Shown: piece after piece, positions 33,101-44,117 of the stretch
Position numbering within the stretch: the first letter of the stretch is position 1
Layout of the letters: every line of letters begins with the position of its first letter
Assembly: GCF_963675165.1 (NCBI RefSeq)
Contig: NC_087377.1
Coordinates: 17,691,018 to 17,755,017 of the forward strand
From: Halichondria panicea
Lineage: Eukaryota > Porifera > Demospongiae > Suberitida > Halichondriidae
DNA length: 64,000 bases
Direction: 5' to 3'
Notes under the pieces: model-generated
The model's input: only the letters and a program-made list of their open reading frames with translations
Databases searched by the model: none
What the model was told of the DNA's origin: nothing
Program-made: the position numbers and the translations under genes

Positions 33101-36100
33101 TCCTTGTACACAAAATTCTCTCCAGTTACTAGTCCAGTACCATTGACAAAATATGTCTGAGGGCTTCTCACTAGTTCGTGCATTCGAGCATTCCTTACTC
33201 CACAGCGATAATCGTGTGGGAAAGTCTCAATATCTGTAATATAGGCCCATCTTCCACCCTCCAGAAACCTTACGATAGTACCGGTCAGGCTCTCGTCTAA
33301 AGGAGTTGTAGAATTGTCTTGAAACCACACGATGTCTGGAAGTGGCTGCGAGTCCCCAACCCTGCACTTAAGAGCTATGTCGATACCAAATCCAGAAGTA
33401 GCAGGTGCAGTTGGTATAAACGTACGCTCTACCTCAGTTGGCATAAAACCACCAAAATCTGAAGATAGAAAAATTATTACAATCATTTATTATCTATACA
33501 ATGCAAGTGCATGAATTGCTTACATGCATAGTGGACAGTGATGTCTCTACTGCGGATGGTTGCATTGAAGCCAGGCTCTCCAATGGTGTTAGTAGCCTCA
33601 CAGTGATAGATAACTCCAGCCGTGGAAGCATAGTCTCTCTCAGTGATATTTTGAAACAAGAAGGTACCGTTCGAAAGCATAAAGTCAGCGTCAACTACAT
33701 CATCTCCCCTGTACCAAGTCACAGTAGGTGTAGGGGTCCCAGAAACATCGCATTGTAAGCTAAGATCTGAATTAGATCCATCAGCGTTGGTTGCAAAGAC
33801 AACCACATTTTCTTGCTCACTGTTGAAACTAGGAGCCACTCCTTTCTCTGTATGTGTGTGGGAGGGGAGTCATTGGAATAGGGGGCAATAAGGGACAACA
33901 AATCCTCTTATTGAATAGTGAGAACATGTCATGTATGGAATGCCATAGTGGACAATACTAGAGTTTGATTCCGATTGTTGATGGCGATTATCGATTTCCT
34001 TTTAAGTGATCGATCGTTGGAATCGATTGCCACCATCGATTGTCATAGAGGAATCGATCTTTGGAATCGATTGCCACCTTCAAGTGATCGATCGTTGGAA
34101 TCGATTGCCACCATCGATTGTCATAGTGGAATCGATCTTTGGAATCGATTGCCATCATCGATCCTTTCAAGTGATCGATCGTTGGAATCGATTGCCACCA
34201 TCGATTGTCATAGAAGAATTGATTGCAGGAATCGATTGCCACCATCGATTGTCATAGTGGAATCGATTGCCACCATCGATTGTCATAGAGGAATCGGTCT
34301 AGTAGTTCATCGAGTCTATGTACGTATATACCTTGGTTAATATATGACACTATTGTTGATTAAATGTATAATTATATCAATGTAAATTGTACAGGCATGT
34401 GCTATGAACAATTTTGTAATCATAATTTTTAATGAGCCGAGAGGGGCAATTGACTCCAACAATCCGTTCCTATGATCGATTACCACATCGATTCCTCTAT
34501 GACAGCTGGGAAGGCAACCGACAATCGGAATCCATTCCTTCCAACAATCGATGGTCGCAATGCATTCCTGCACTCTATGGCAATCGATGGTGGCAATCGA
34601 TTCCAAACATCGATTCTACCACTCTACAATCGATTCCCGCAATCGGTTGTGCCCTCTATGACAATCGATGGTGGCAATCGATTCCAAACATCGATTCTAC
34701 CACTCTACAATCGATTCCCGCAATCGGTTGTGCCCTCTATGACAATCGATGGTGGCAATCGATTCCTCTATGACAATCGATTCCAAAGATCGATTCCTCT
34801 ATGACAATCAATGGTGGCAATCGATTCCAACGATCGATCACTTGAAAGGAAATCGATAATCGCCATCAACAATCGGAATCAAACTCTAGTATTGTCCACT
34901 ATGGCATTCCATAGTCATGTGGTGCGTATACAGAGGTACACCACACACCATAATTATGGTATGTGTATTTCACAAAAATGTGCGTCCTATTGCCCATTAG
35001 TAAGCCTATATTTTGCGATTTTGACGAAGCACTGAGGTGAAAATAGTTGTATTTAGAGTGATAAAACACATCGAGTCGATTCCTACCAGATGAAATCGAG
35101 TTGATAAAACACATCGAGTCGATTCTTACCAGATGAAATCGAGTTGATAAAACACATCGAGTCGATCCCTACCAGATGAAGTTGATAAAATCGAGTTGAT
35201 AATACACATCGAGTCGATTTATCCTTCCAGTTTGGGACACCAACACATGATATTTTGTATCGCCATTTTGAAACAAAAGGCTCACCAATAGGTATACATA
35301 TGAACAGAACATGAAAATCACTGTGTGTGTTCTATTTTATATAAAATGCTGTGTACACATGACTTCACGTTTAGCCTCCAGCTATTTACTGGAGATTGCA
35401 GAATCTTTGCATAGAAGTGTGTAGCACTGTGGTTCCTTATATGGGAAATGCTCCTAGTAAAACAGACCACAGTGTGTACACAAAATCCATATAAGGATCT
35501 ACGCTTTTACTGGTGTGTTGCAAAGATTCTGCAAACTCCAGTACATGTGGCATACAGAGAACTTCATCATCATTATTCACAGGTTTCACAACTACCCACT
35601 TCAAGCGGATGGAATTCCAAACGTTGCCTGTTATGTTATATTGAAATTAAATTGTATTAGTAAAGGTCGACTTACTACAAAACACAGAATAGGCCTACTA
35701 ATAATGGTAAACATCAACTTATTTATAACATCGACTGTTTCATAGCATCGGCTCCTTTTTAAAACATCGACTCTTTTATAACGTCGACTCCAGTTCATAA
35801 CATCGGCTCCTTTTTAAAACATCGACTCCAGTTCATAACATCGGCTCCTTTTTAAAACATCGACTCTTTTATAACGTCGACTCCAGTTCATAACATCGGC
35901 TCCTTTTTAAAACATCGACTCTTTTATAACGTCGACTCCAGTTCATAACATCGGCTCCTTTTTAAAACATCGACTCTTTTATAACGTCGACTCCAGTTCA
36001 TAACATCGGCTCCTTTTTAAAACATCGACTCTTTTATAACGTCGACTCCAGTTCATAACATCGGCTCCTTTTTAAAACATCGACTCTTTTATAACGTCGA

Positions 36101-36437
36101 CTCCAGTTCATAACATCGACTCTTTTTATAACGTCGACTCCGTTTCATAATTGCTCTTTTAATTTTGAAACAACCGGCAAAACATCGACCTTTAGCTTTA
36201 TGACGTCAACTCTGTTATAATTATAATGTCGACCTTTATGACGTTGACTCCATTTCATAACATCGACTCCATTTCATAACATAGACTGTTTTTGGATTTT
36301 GACACAAACGGCACCCCATAGGCCCGGCCCGGGGCCCAACATTTTATGACACCGGCCGACGGCTAATACTCACCCTTGTATGCGGCTTGGCTATAGCCGA
36401 TAATAGCTATAAAAAATGCTAACACCCTGCACTCCAT
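28516..36437 (-). CDS. Multi-Ig transmembrane receptor E (about 898 aa)
   Basis: Twelve exons in phase, in transcription order: 36374-36437 (signal peptide, MECRVLAFFIAIIGYSQA), 33524-33847 (Ig), 32859-33458 (Ig plus an extra module of about 90 residues), 32500-32784 (Ig), 32023-32367 (Ig-like, atypical Cys), 31731-31936 plus 31435-31534 (split Ig), 31001-31297 (Ig), 30530-30689 (membrane helix IIGIAAGGAGFILVIVLIIL), 30187-30353, 29574-29659, 28516-28578 (tail). The membrane-distal Ig shows TPTVTWYRG and IYHCEATN; the last shows TPTITWLKG and GTYTCVGTN. The tail is acidic and Pro/Tyr-rich (PPMYKPTPNYP, YESLPALRP) and ends DDFLSEDAQFV. All ectodomain introns bordering whole domains are phase 1. 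Near-identical organisation to the plus-strand gene at 49.8-59.5 kb. Partner and function unknown; recognition or adhesion is likely. Confidence 0.85.
30806..30992. mobile_element. CGAAA-rich MITE
   Basis: Left end TATAGCGCGAAATTTTCGAG and right part AAAAATTTCGCAGCATAC, with ACCCACGAAAAC inside. Sits in the intron between the last Ig and membrane exons. Confidence 0.6.
33848..33933. other. Start of long first intron of receptor E
   Basis: Short unique stretch before the foldback element. The 6 bp GTCATG at 33928-33933 is repeated after the element at 34914-34919. Confidence 0.5.
33934..34913. mobile_element. 980-bp foldback element with ATCGATT satellite core
   Basis: The left end TATGGAATGCCATAGTGGAC is matched by an exact inverted copy at the right end (GTCCACTATGGCATTCCATA), and the inverted arms continue for at least 100 bp (TTGATTCCGATTGTTGATGG and complement). 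The inside is a tandem array of ATCGATTGCCACCATCGATT units that also changes strand at a centre near 34305-34480. It is flanked by a direct 6-bp repeat, GTCATG. No coding capacity. It lies in intron 1 of receptor E. Confidence 0.85.
35040..35222. repeat. Tandem repeat, about 43-bp unit with ATCGAGT
   Basis: Four to five units of the form AAAACACATCGAGTCGATTC then TACCAGATGAAATCGAGTTG. Confidence 0.85.
35715..36140. repeat. Minisatellite, about 55-bp unit with ATCGACT/GTCGACT
   Basis: About six copies of ACATCGACTCTTTTATAACG then TCGACTCCAGTTCATAACAT then CGGCTCCTTTTTAA, decaying to 36290. No spacers, so not a CRISPR-like array. Confidence 0.9.
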
Positions 36438-36529
36438 CTTGGTCCTGTCTCTCTTCGAGGGGTCAGACACTCCGTGAGTGTCTTCTCTTTTGAAACTTGT
36501 GACTTCTCTTTTAAAATCTCATACAGACC

Positions 36530-37221
36530 TTTGCAGAGTTCTTGCAACTCGATGTTCAAAGCGGAAGTTACTGTCACATGATATTATTGTACATAAAGAC
36601 ACACAACATCACGTGAGCCCAACATTGCTGAGTGCAAGTGATAAACTTTGCTGTAACCACAGTTGTAACCACATAGATGATTATGAATACCATTAAGCAT
36701 GGAAAGTTCAACAGCAAGCACTAGTTTTTCTGCACTGCATGTACACTGTACACCATTCTCAAGATGTATCACTAAATTTATACTTGTTACTAGTTATTCA
36801 AAGAAGTCTGAAATAGGATTGTAGCTTCCCAGTATTATATGAAGTGGCTTGCCCCAGCCTGCCCGCTCATTTTGTGTTGCTTCAAGCTGTTGAGAGTCTA
36901 GTCATAGACAGTTAAATCTCTCTTAGGCTTGGAGCTAAGCCTTAGCTCCAGCTGGATATATAGTTCTGTGACACAGGCTGTGTGACTAATAGTAACTCAC
37001 AAAACGATTTGGAAATACTCAGGATAGCTTCAGCTAGCTGTGCAAAGGCTAGGCATTCAAAGCCTTCACTCCTATATAGGTCGAATTTTTCCCATTTTAA
37101 CAAATTAAATAGGCTCTATTGGAGAAAAATTGGTTAGGAATGAGCCAGTTCAATCTTGTTACGTAATGGTACACGTGACAGGCACTTCCGCTCTAGACAT
37201 CGTTGCAAGAACTCTGCAAAA
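36530..37221. mobile_element. Non-autonomous DNA element with TTTGCAGAGTTCTTGCAAC ends
   Basis: Left end TTTGCAGAGTTCTTGCAACT, then GCGGAAGT and TGTCAC. Right end is the inverted form (GTGACAGGCACTTCCGCT, then GTTGCAAGAACTCTGCAAA). About 690 bp, no coding frame. Confidence 0.7.
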
Positions 37222-37315
37222 AGAAGGGGTTGTTATAAAACAGGGAATGAGAAATGAGGAAATGAGAAATGAGGAAATGAGGAAATGAGGAAATAAGAAA
37301 TAGGAAATGAGGAAA

Positions 37316-38755
37316 CTAGAGCACTAAAGTGCAAACCCTCGGCTGGTGACATGATTATAAAGAAACCAGAAGACTGATATAATGCAGTGCATATAGTGAT
37401 GTTGTTATCATCATCATGCATGACTTGCACAGCGACTCAGGAGCAATAAAACTAAACCAGACTGGAGGCATGCTGAAACATTTGAGAACAGGTAGTAGTA
37501 CTATAAATATATGCACTGTGGATAAGGATCACAGCAAAGAAGCATGGAGTCTCAGAGAAGTATGGCTCCAGGTCCTGCATGGATCCCAGTCAGCTAAAGC
37601 AAGCTTTCTGCTTTAGTGACCCTGTTCCAATATTGTTCCTGGTATATACAGCTTTCTACTTTAGTGACCCTGTTCCATTGTTTCTGGACCTGGTACAGGA
37701 TCACTTCAGTTATAAGTAACGCATGTGCAAGTTCTGTTCAAGCTACATTTTGCTCGCTTTTATTAGACAAAGAAGCTTTAACACCGAAAGCTGCCACTAT
37801 TAGAAATACTGACTTGTTGTGTGGAGGCTACCCATGCTGTAAACGCAGTGCTAGAGCATCCAGGTAAGCAGACCCAGTCACAAGCTTCTTAGCTTTTGCT
37901 CGTTTTTATTTGACAACGAAGGTTTAACATGAAATTCTGCCACTATTAAAATTAATAACTTGTTGTATGAAGGCTATCCATGCTGTAAACGCAGTGCTGT
38001 GGCATCCAGGTGAGTAGATTCACCTGTCACAAACAAACAAACAAACTAGAGCACTAAAGTGCAAACCCTCGGCTGGTGACATGATTATAAAGAAACCAGA
38101 AGACTGATATAATGCAGTGCATATAGTGATGTTGTTATCATCATCATGCATGACTTGCACAGCAACTCAGGAGCAATAAAACTAAACCAGACTGGAGGCA
38201 TGCTGAAACATTTGAGAACAGGTAGTAGTACTATAAATATATGCACTGTGGATTAGGATCACAGCAAAGAAGCATGGAGTCTCAGAGAAGTATGGCTCCA
38301 GGTCCTGCATGGATCCCAGTCAGCTAAAGCAAGCTTTCTGGTTTAGTGACCCTGTTCCAATATTGTTCCTGGTATATACAGCTTTCTACTTTAGTGACCC
38401 TGTTCCATTGTTTCTGGACCTGGTACAGGATCACTTCAGTTATAAGTAACGCATGTGCAAGTTCTGTTCAAGCTACATTTTGCTCGCTTTTATTAGACAA
38501 AGAAGCTTTAACACCGAAAGCTGCCACTATTAGAAGTACTGACTTGTTGTGTGGAGGCTACCCATGCTGTAAACGCAGTGCTAGAGCATCCAGGTAAGCA
38601 GACCCAGTCACAAGCTTCTTAGCTTTTGCTCGTTTTTATTTGACAACGAAGGTTTAACATGAAATTCTGCCACTATTAAAATTAATAACTTGTTGTATGA
38701 AGGCTATCCATACTGTAAACGCAGTGCCATGGCATGCAGGTGAGTAGACTCACAC
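37316..38755. repeat. Direct duplication of about 730 bp inside the long-TIR element
   Basis: ACTAGAGCACTAAAGTGCAA begins both copies (37316 and 38045) and they stay nearly identical until about 38035 and 38755. An open frame of 83 codons occurs in each (37616 and 38346), but it resembles nothing I know and may not be a gene. Confidence 0.85.
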
Positions 38756-38760
38756 ATTAC

Positions 38761-39715
38761 AAACAAACAAACAAACAGACCAACGGACTACTATACCCGT
38801 GGCCGCCCACGCGCGCCTCGGGTAACAAACCAAACGACTACTATAACCCGTGGCCGCCCACGCGCCTCGGGTTAACAAACAGACCAACGGACTACTATAC
38901 CTAGTCTCATGAATCAGCCGCCGTTCTTTTGGAACCACCGTCTGAGCACTCTTGTCATCGTTTTATGTGCCAAGACAGAATTCCGTCTTGACCGAAGTCC
39001 AGTCAGGTGATGAACTTGGAGGCAGCAAAGAACTGCACTTTGCTCAACGCATTTGGATAATCATTACGCATGCATTACGCATGGTAAACACTTCATACAT
39101 AGAAGCTGCTACGAAGCATAAGCAAGGCAAGCAGGGGTCCTTGGGCACAGATTTAGCACCACAGCAAAACACAAGTAGAGAGAGATGCCTTCGCTTGGCG
39201 ATTTGTATAACAATTAGGAAATATGTGTGGGCGTAAGATCACGATTTAATTACATTCCATTGGTTTTGTGAGCAATCAACATTCCATTTTGAAATGACTT
39301 CATGACAAGAGTGCTCAGACGGTGGTTCCAAAAGAACGGCGGCTGATTCATGAGACTATACTATACCCGTGGCCGCCCACGCGCGCCTCGGGTAACAAAC
39401 AAACAAACAGACCAACATACTACTATACCCGTAGCCGCCCACGCGCGCCTCGGGTAACAAACCAACTGACTACTATACCCGCTGGCCGCGGCAAGGCCTC
39501 GGGTAACAAACCAACAGACTACTATACCCGCTGGCCGCGGCACGGCCTCGGGTAACAAACCAACAGACTACTATACCCGTGGCCGCCCACGCGCCTCGGG
39601 TAAAAACAAACAAACCAACAGACTACTATACCCGTGGCCGCCCACGCGCATCGGGTAACAAACAAACCAAACGACTACTATAACCCGTGGCCGGCCTCGC
39701 GCATCGGGTTAATGA
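38761..39715. repeat. GC-rich minisatellite interrupted by a nested inverted-repeat element
   Basis: Units of the form GACTACTATACCCGTGGCCG then CCCACGCGCCTCGGGTAACA occur at 38761-38905 and 39355-39715. Between them, 38905-39358 has 55-bp inverted ends starting AGTCTCATGAATCAGCCGCC. Confidence 0.8.
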
Positions 39716-39837
39716 AGAAATAAGAAATAGAAATGAGCTGTTAGGCAGAGCATATCTATGGGCAGAGCAAGTCTGAAGACGAAGCTAACATCTACTGAGC
39801 TACAGGTACGTACCTCCTGGTGACAAGTCTCCTGGTG

Positions 39838-40075
39838 CTCTGCTAGTCGAGCGCCGCCGCCCTCCTTGAAGGAGGTCGGGAATCAAGCCTATCCACAGTT
39901 TTGTTCTGGCCTGTTACGCAATAGTATCAGGAATATCATTCATTCTATGTGGGATTGCAGCTGATGGAATTGTTGGATTTCCAACAACAGAACAAAACTG
40001 TGGATAGGCTTGATTCCCGACCTCCTTCCGGGCAACGGTAGAGGGCGGCGGCGCCCGACTAGTGCTCTGCCACCA
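39838..40075. mobile_element. Nested foldback element, about 240 bp
   Basis: Arms 39838-39908 and 40000-40075 are inverted: GGAGGTCGGGAATCAAGCCT then ATCCACAGTTTTGTTCTG, matched by CAGAACAAAACTGTGGATAG. Lies inside the long-TIR element. Confidence 0.75.
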
Positions 40076-40891
40076 TACAGAACTTATGTTCCTCTGGTAC
40101 ACGGTGTGACACTCCCTACCTCTATCTACTTGTGTGCCATGTACGACTGGCATGGTTCAGACATCACATCTACCTACGTAACGGTACTTACATGTACTGT
40201 CCTACAGTCCCACAGTCTCAAACAATTTACCTATGCGTGGCTATACTGGCAATACATTCACTGATTTCACATTCCGGTGGGCAAGTGATAGTCAATGAAC
40301 TGGACTCAATGTCAACATCTACATGTAAGTAACAGCAAAGAAACCTCCAAAACTGTTTGTCAAACCAAGCAAATTCTAATGATCTGCCAGTCCTGTCGTA
40401 AAGCTGCAGGAAGTAATGACATTAGTACACTGTACTGGTATCATATCCAATCTCGCTACAGGGTGAAGAAAGCAATTCCCATTACCATTCTCACAAGCAA
40501 TGCCTAGTGAAAGCTGATGCTACCTTTAAGGAAGAAAGCTCACTGTGCCATCTGAAGCGATGGTAAAATTTAATTCTTACAATGTGTCCGACAACCTGTA
40601 CTGTGTGGAGGTGCCACTATAATTATATATTTGATAACTAAATACTTAGTCACCTACTAGCTTCTTGGCTGATATCTCATTACTTTTGTGCAATTATTAT
40701 TATAACAATGTCATAATTATTGTGATGAAAAGTAATGCCATGGTGATGATCGTAACCATGCATAAATATATTATTATTATTATTCTATTTCTTATTTCTT
40801 CATTTCCTCATTTCCTATTTCTTATTTCCTCATTTCTTATTTCTCATTTCCTCATTTCTCATTCCCTGTTTTATAACAACCCAAAAAGAAG

Positions 40892-42648
40892 TTGAATTGT
40901 GGAAATTTGACTCACGTGATGTTTTGCTCACGTGCCTCAGCCTTACAAGTCAAAATTAAAGTGGGCGGGGAGTACAGGCATTGTGACCAGCTAGCTAGCT
41001 GAACAACACATTCAAAGCTTTAATTTGCACTAGACTTTAAGTTGCTAGACCCTCAGAGAAGAAGTGAGTGGGATCTTAGATCTGTAGTGTAGTATTACTT
41101 GCTGGAGAGCATAATTCACCAGCATACATACAATAATTATTATTAAAGAATTAATTATTATTAAAGAATTGTGTGTATGCTGGAGAAATCCTATATGCTC
41201 TCCAACTATATACTGCAATCCTAGAATCCTGTAGGCTGGCTCCCAATTCTTCTGTTTTACTGCTGAGTTGAGTATTTTCTTAGCAACTTCCGGAACTCGG
41301 AGAGTTTTGAGTATAAAAAGAGCTGCCGTGGGCGCGACCTTTGACCCCAAAATTTCCATTCAAGCCTTAGTAACCAGCTCTTTTTTTCTCTTGCGCAAAA
41401 GCGCTCAGAACCCATTCGCTACACACTGTGAACACTCAAAAATATACACAAAGGGAAAGGAAATACATTCTTGGTAGTTTTTCTTTTTTACCAGAAGCAG
41501 AAACAAAAAAACAAAAAAATAAATGATTATCATAATGGCTGACAAAATACTTTATGAATAGATACAGCAAAAGGCTATGCACAATAAAGGAATCTTTTCA
41601 GCTCCAGGTCAGCTACAGTCCAGGGAACGTTGTGGAAGAGTTAGGAAGCTTGCTTTCTTGCATAATAGACGGCATTGAAAATATGCCATTGTGGAAATTC
41701 ATCGAAAGTTCGATTCTGAAAAAGAATTTATATGAATATCAGTACATCTATATCAAACAAATTCTTTATTACCATTTTAATAGGGCAAGTGGAGTGCATG
41801 CCACCAGACAGTGAGGCTCTCCTCCCTCCAGCAAAGAGCTAGGGATATAATAGGATAATTGCTAGATACACTGAGAAGTAATACTTACATTTTCTACATA
41901 GGTTGATGGTGTACCCAGGGAGACTGTCAACAAGCAAAGGCAGTCGCAGTCCTTCAAAGCGTCTTCAACGCGACCTGAGAAAAAAATGAATGTTACTGAA
42001 AGGGTGATGATGCCTCGGTGTAGGCAATGAAGCTACATGCAGTACCATTATTAATGAACACTGTACATATAATTTACATTTTAGATGGATTCATCGGCCC
42101 TGGTGGATAATGCTTAATTCTTTTTATTTTACTTTATTCTCTCGTTGTTCCCCTATTTTGCTACACACAAGTTGTACTAGCTTTCAAAGTAAGCAAACAT
42201 AATCATAAGCATTATTTTGCAAACCCAACTAATTGCAATTCAAGAAATAATTATGATTAGCAGCCTACAATAATTATACAGAAACTCTTTATTATCATCG
42301 AGCAGCTGTAACAGTCGATCTACAGACACACTACCGTATATCTTGCGCATGCCCAACTGAGGCATAATGACTGTATATATGAACGAACAAACTGCAAATA
42401 GATATTATACAAAGGTCCTTCCCTACAGACTTTCAACTCTCCTGTTCGTACTATATCCGTAAAATGAAATGCAAATGTTAAAAAGCGAAAAAGCGTTCGC
42501 AGGTTGATGAAGTCACATTACTTTATACTAGACTACTAACTTTACTATAGACCTATGGACTACTTACTTGAGTTATTTATGTCCACATCAGCATCAGTTT
42601 GTCAGATCCTCATGCTGGGTCAATGAATGTCTGGCAGCAAGACAACGC
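40892..42648. other. Mostly unassigned spacer
   Basis: Apart from the two small minus-strand exons above I see only AT-rich sequence and a short inverted repeat near 41098-41205 (TGCTGGAGAGCATA and complement). No other gene is supported. Confidence 0.4.
41641..41974 (-). CDS. Two 3' exons of an unrecognised gene
   Basis: Exon 41889-41974 (phase 1 in, phase 0 out) joins exon 41641-41715 in frame and ends at TAA 41641-41643. Both have good acceptors (TTTCTCAG, CTTTTTCAG) and the first a consensus donor GTAAGT. The peptide reads RVEDALKDCDCLCLL then GTPSTYVEN then NRTFDEFPQWHIFNAVYY. A possible preceding exon ends at 42568 (TDADVDINNS) in matching phase, but its reading frame is stopped a few codons upstream. 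The Merlin element begins 80 bp beyond, so the gene may have been broken. Function not recognised. Confidence 0.35.
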
Positions 42649-44117
42649 GGATCATGACGGATACACGGCTCCATGGCCGAGACGAAAGGGGGCGTGGTCA
42701 AAAGTCACATGGTGACACGCCCACTTCCTGTACACATCTTTCGCGCCGATTACAAACGCCCATTTATTTCGCGGGCATTGCCCGGCCACATGTAAATTTC
42801 GCACCACTGCACTGATAAATTCATGGTAACATTTTAGTATGTCTCTCATTAATGTTGGTACAGTAGCTTTTGGCTCACCAAGTCAAATATTAGTGTATCT
42901 AAGAAGTCTTGGTTTGCTCGCAGATGACATGGATTGTGTTCGGTAAGACAGTATAACTCTAGAAAAAATTATTTAACACAAATCATTATAGTTGTGGTGA
43001 TGACATGGAAGAGAGACTGAGGAGAGATGTGAAGGATGGGTATAAGTGGTGGTGCAAGGCGTGTAAGACGAGGAAAACTGTAAGGGCGGGCAGTTTCTTT
43101 GAGAAATCAAAGATTCCCCTTCGGACTTGGATCCTCCTGATTCACCTCTGGGCCTACCAACTTCCGGTGTGTACAGTGGCTCAGATGGTGGAGGTGAACA
43201 AGGAAACGGCCATTAATGTGTTTCAGTGGTTGCGGGAGGTATGCAGCATGAAGCTGGTAAATACCAGCATCATTCTCGGTGGAAGTGGTGTAGTAGTCCA
43301 GATAGATGAATCACTGTTTCGTCACAAGCCTAAGGTAAATGAAATACTCGCATAATACACATTAATACGTTAATATACCTTTGCTCTTCAGCACCACCGG
43401 GGAAGGGCAACCACCACGGAGATGTGGGTATTTGGGATGGTGGACACCTCCACGACTCCATCGTTAGGATATATGGAAATAGTTCAAGACCGACGGGCAG
43501 CCACACTCCTCCCAATAATCAATGCCCATGTTGCAGCAGGGACAACAATTTATTCGGACCAGTGGAGTGCCTATAGCCAGGTTGGCTCTCTCCCCAATGT
43601 TGGTAGCCACTCAAGTGTGAACCACTCACTCAACTTTGTTGATCCAGCTACGGGAGTTCATACCCAGAACATTGAATCCTACTGGTCATCGGCCAAAAGG
43701 AAATTGAAGGCCATGAAAGGCTGTCATGCCCATCAGCTACCCAGTTACCTGGATGAACATATGTGGAGGGAAAGATATGGATCAGATGGCTGTACAGCTT
43801 ACAGCAGCATCACACAAGACATAAGGCAGCAGTACCCAGTTTAAACTACTACTGTCTATAGCTTACATCTCTGCTTGGATCATTAATTTAACCTCACATT
43901 TAACCTCACATTTAACCTCACATCATTATTCTCTCCTCATTTACTCACATTTTATCCTCAAATCATTCTTGTTACAGTGTCTTTTTGGCTGTTATTCAAT
44001 GGAATGCTGTTTGTTTTAAGGGGCGCGAAGACCGAACGGAAGTGGGCGTGTCACCATGTGACTTTTGACCACGCCCCCTTTCGTCTCGGCAATGGAGCCG
44101 TGTATCCGTCATGATCC
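42649..44117. mobile_element. Merlin (IS1016-type) DNA transposon
   Basis: Inverted ends of about 100 bp: GGATCATGACGGATACACGG then CGAGACGAAAGGGGGCGTGG and ACATGGTGACACGCCCACTT on the left, with the same in reverse complement ending ATGATCC at 44117. It encloses an intact three-exon transposase. I could not find a convincing 8-9 bp target duplication. Confidence 0.85.
42839..43844 (+). CDS. Merlin transposase (DDE, ISXO2/IS1595-like), 299 aa
   Basis: Exons 42839-42942, 42992-43334 and 43392-43844 join in phase; start MSLINVGTVAFGSPSQ, stop TAA 43842-43844. An N-terminal zinc ribbon is seen (CVRCGDDMEE then WWCKACKTRKTVRAG), then SFFEKSKIPLRTWILLIHLW. Catalytic residues appear as VVQIDES (Asp), YSDQWSAY (Asp) and HTQNIESYWSSAKRK (Glu region). 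This is the usual arrangement in IS1016-derived Merlin transposases, which cut and paste DNA. No stop or frameshift, so it may be competent. Two short introns of 49 and 57 bp. Confidence 0.9.

Larger units (their letters stand above)
37227..40882. mobile_element. 3.66-kb element with long TIRs and 9-bp target duplication (Mutator-like style)
   Basis: Both ends begin GGGTTGTTATAAAACAGGGA and continue as inverted AATGAGAAATGAGGAA runs for about 90 bp. The direct repeat AAAAAGAAG flanks it at 37218-37226 and 40883-40891. Long TIRs plus a 9-bp duplication are typical of Mutator-like elements, but no transposase is visible, so superfamily is inferred. The inside has a direct duplication of about 730 bp (37316 and 38045), nested inverted repeats and a GC-rich minisatellite. 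Confidence 0.75.

Noticed and set aside
35715-36140. Regular repeats resembling a CRISPR array
   Set aside because: Units of about 55 bp are contiguous and vary as a whole; there are no unique spacers and no cas genes, and the surrounding genes are spliced eukaryotic genes.
41045-41359. Minus frame of 104 codons (MEILGSKVAPTAALF)
   Set aside because: No splice signals or domain I recognise; AT-rich poor end. Could be a fragment but not supportable.
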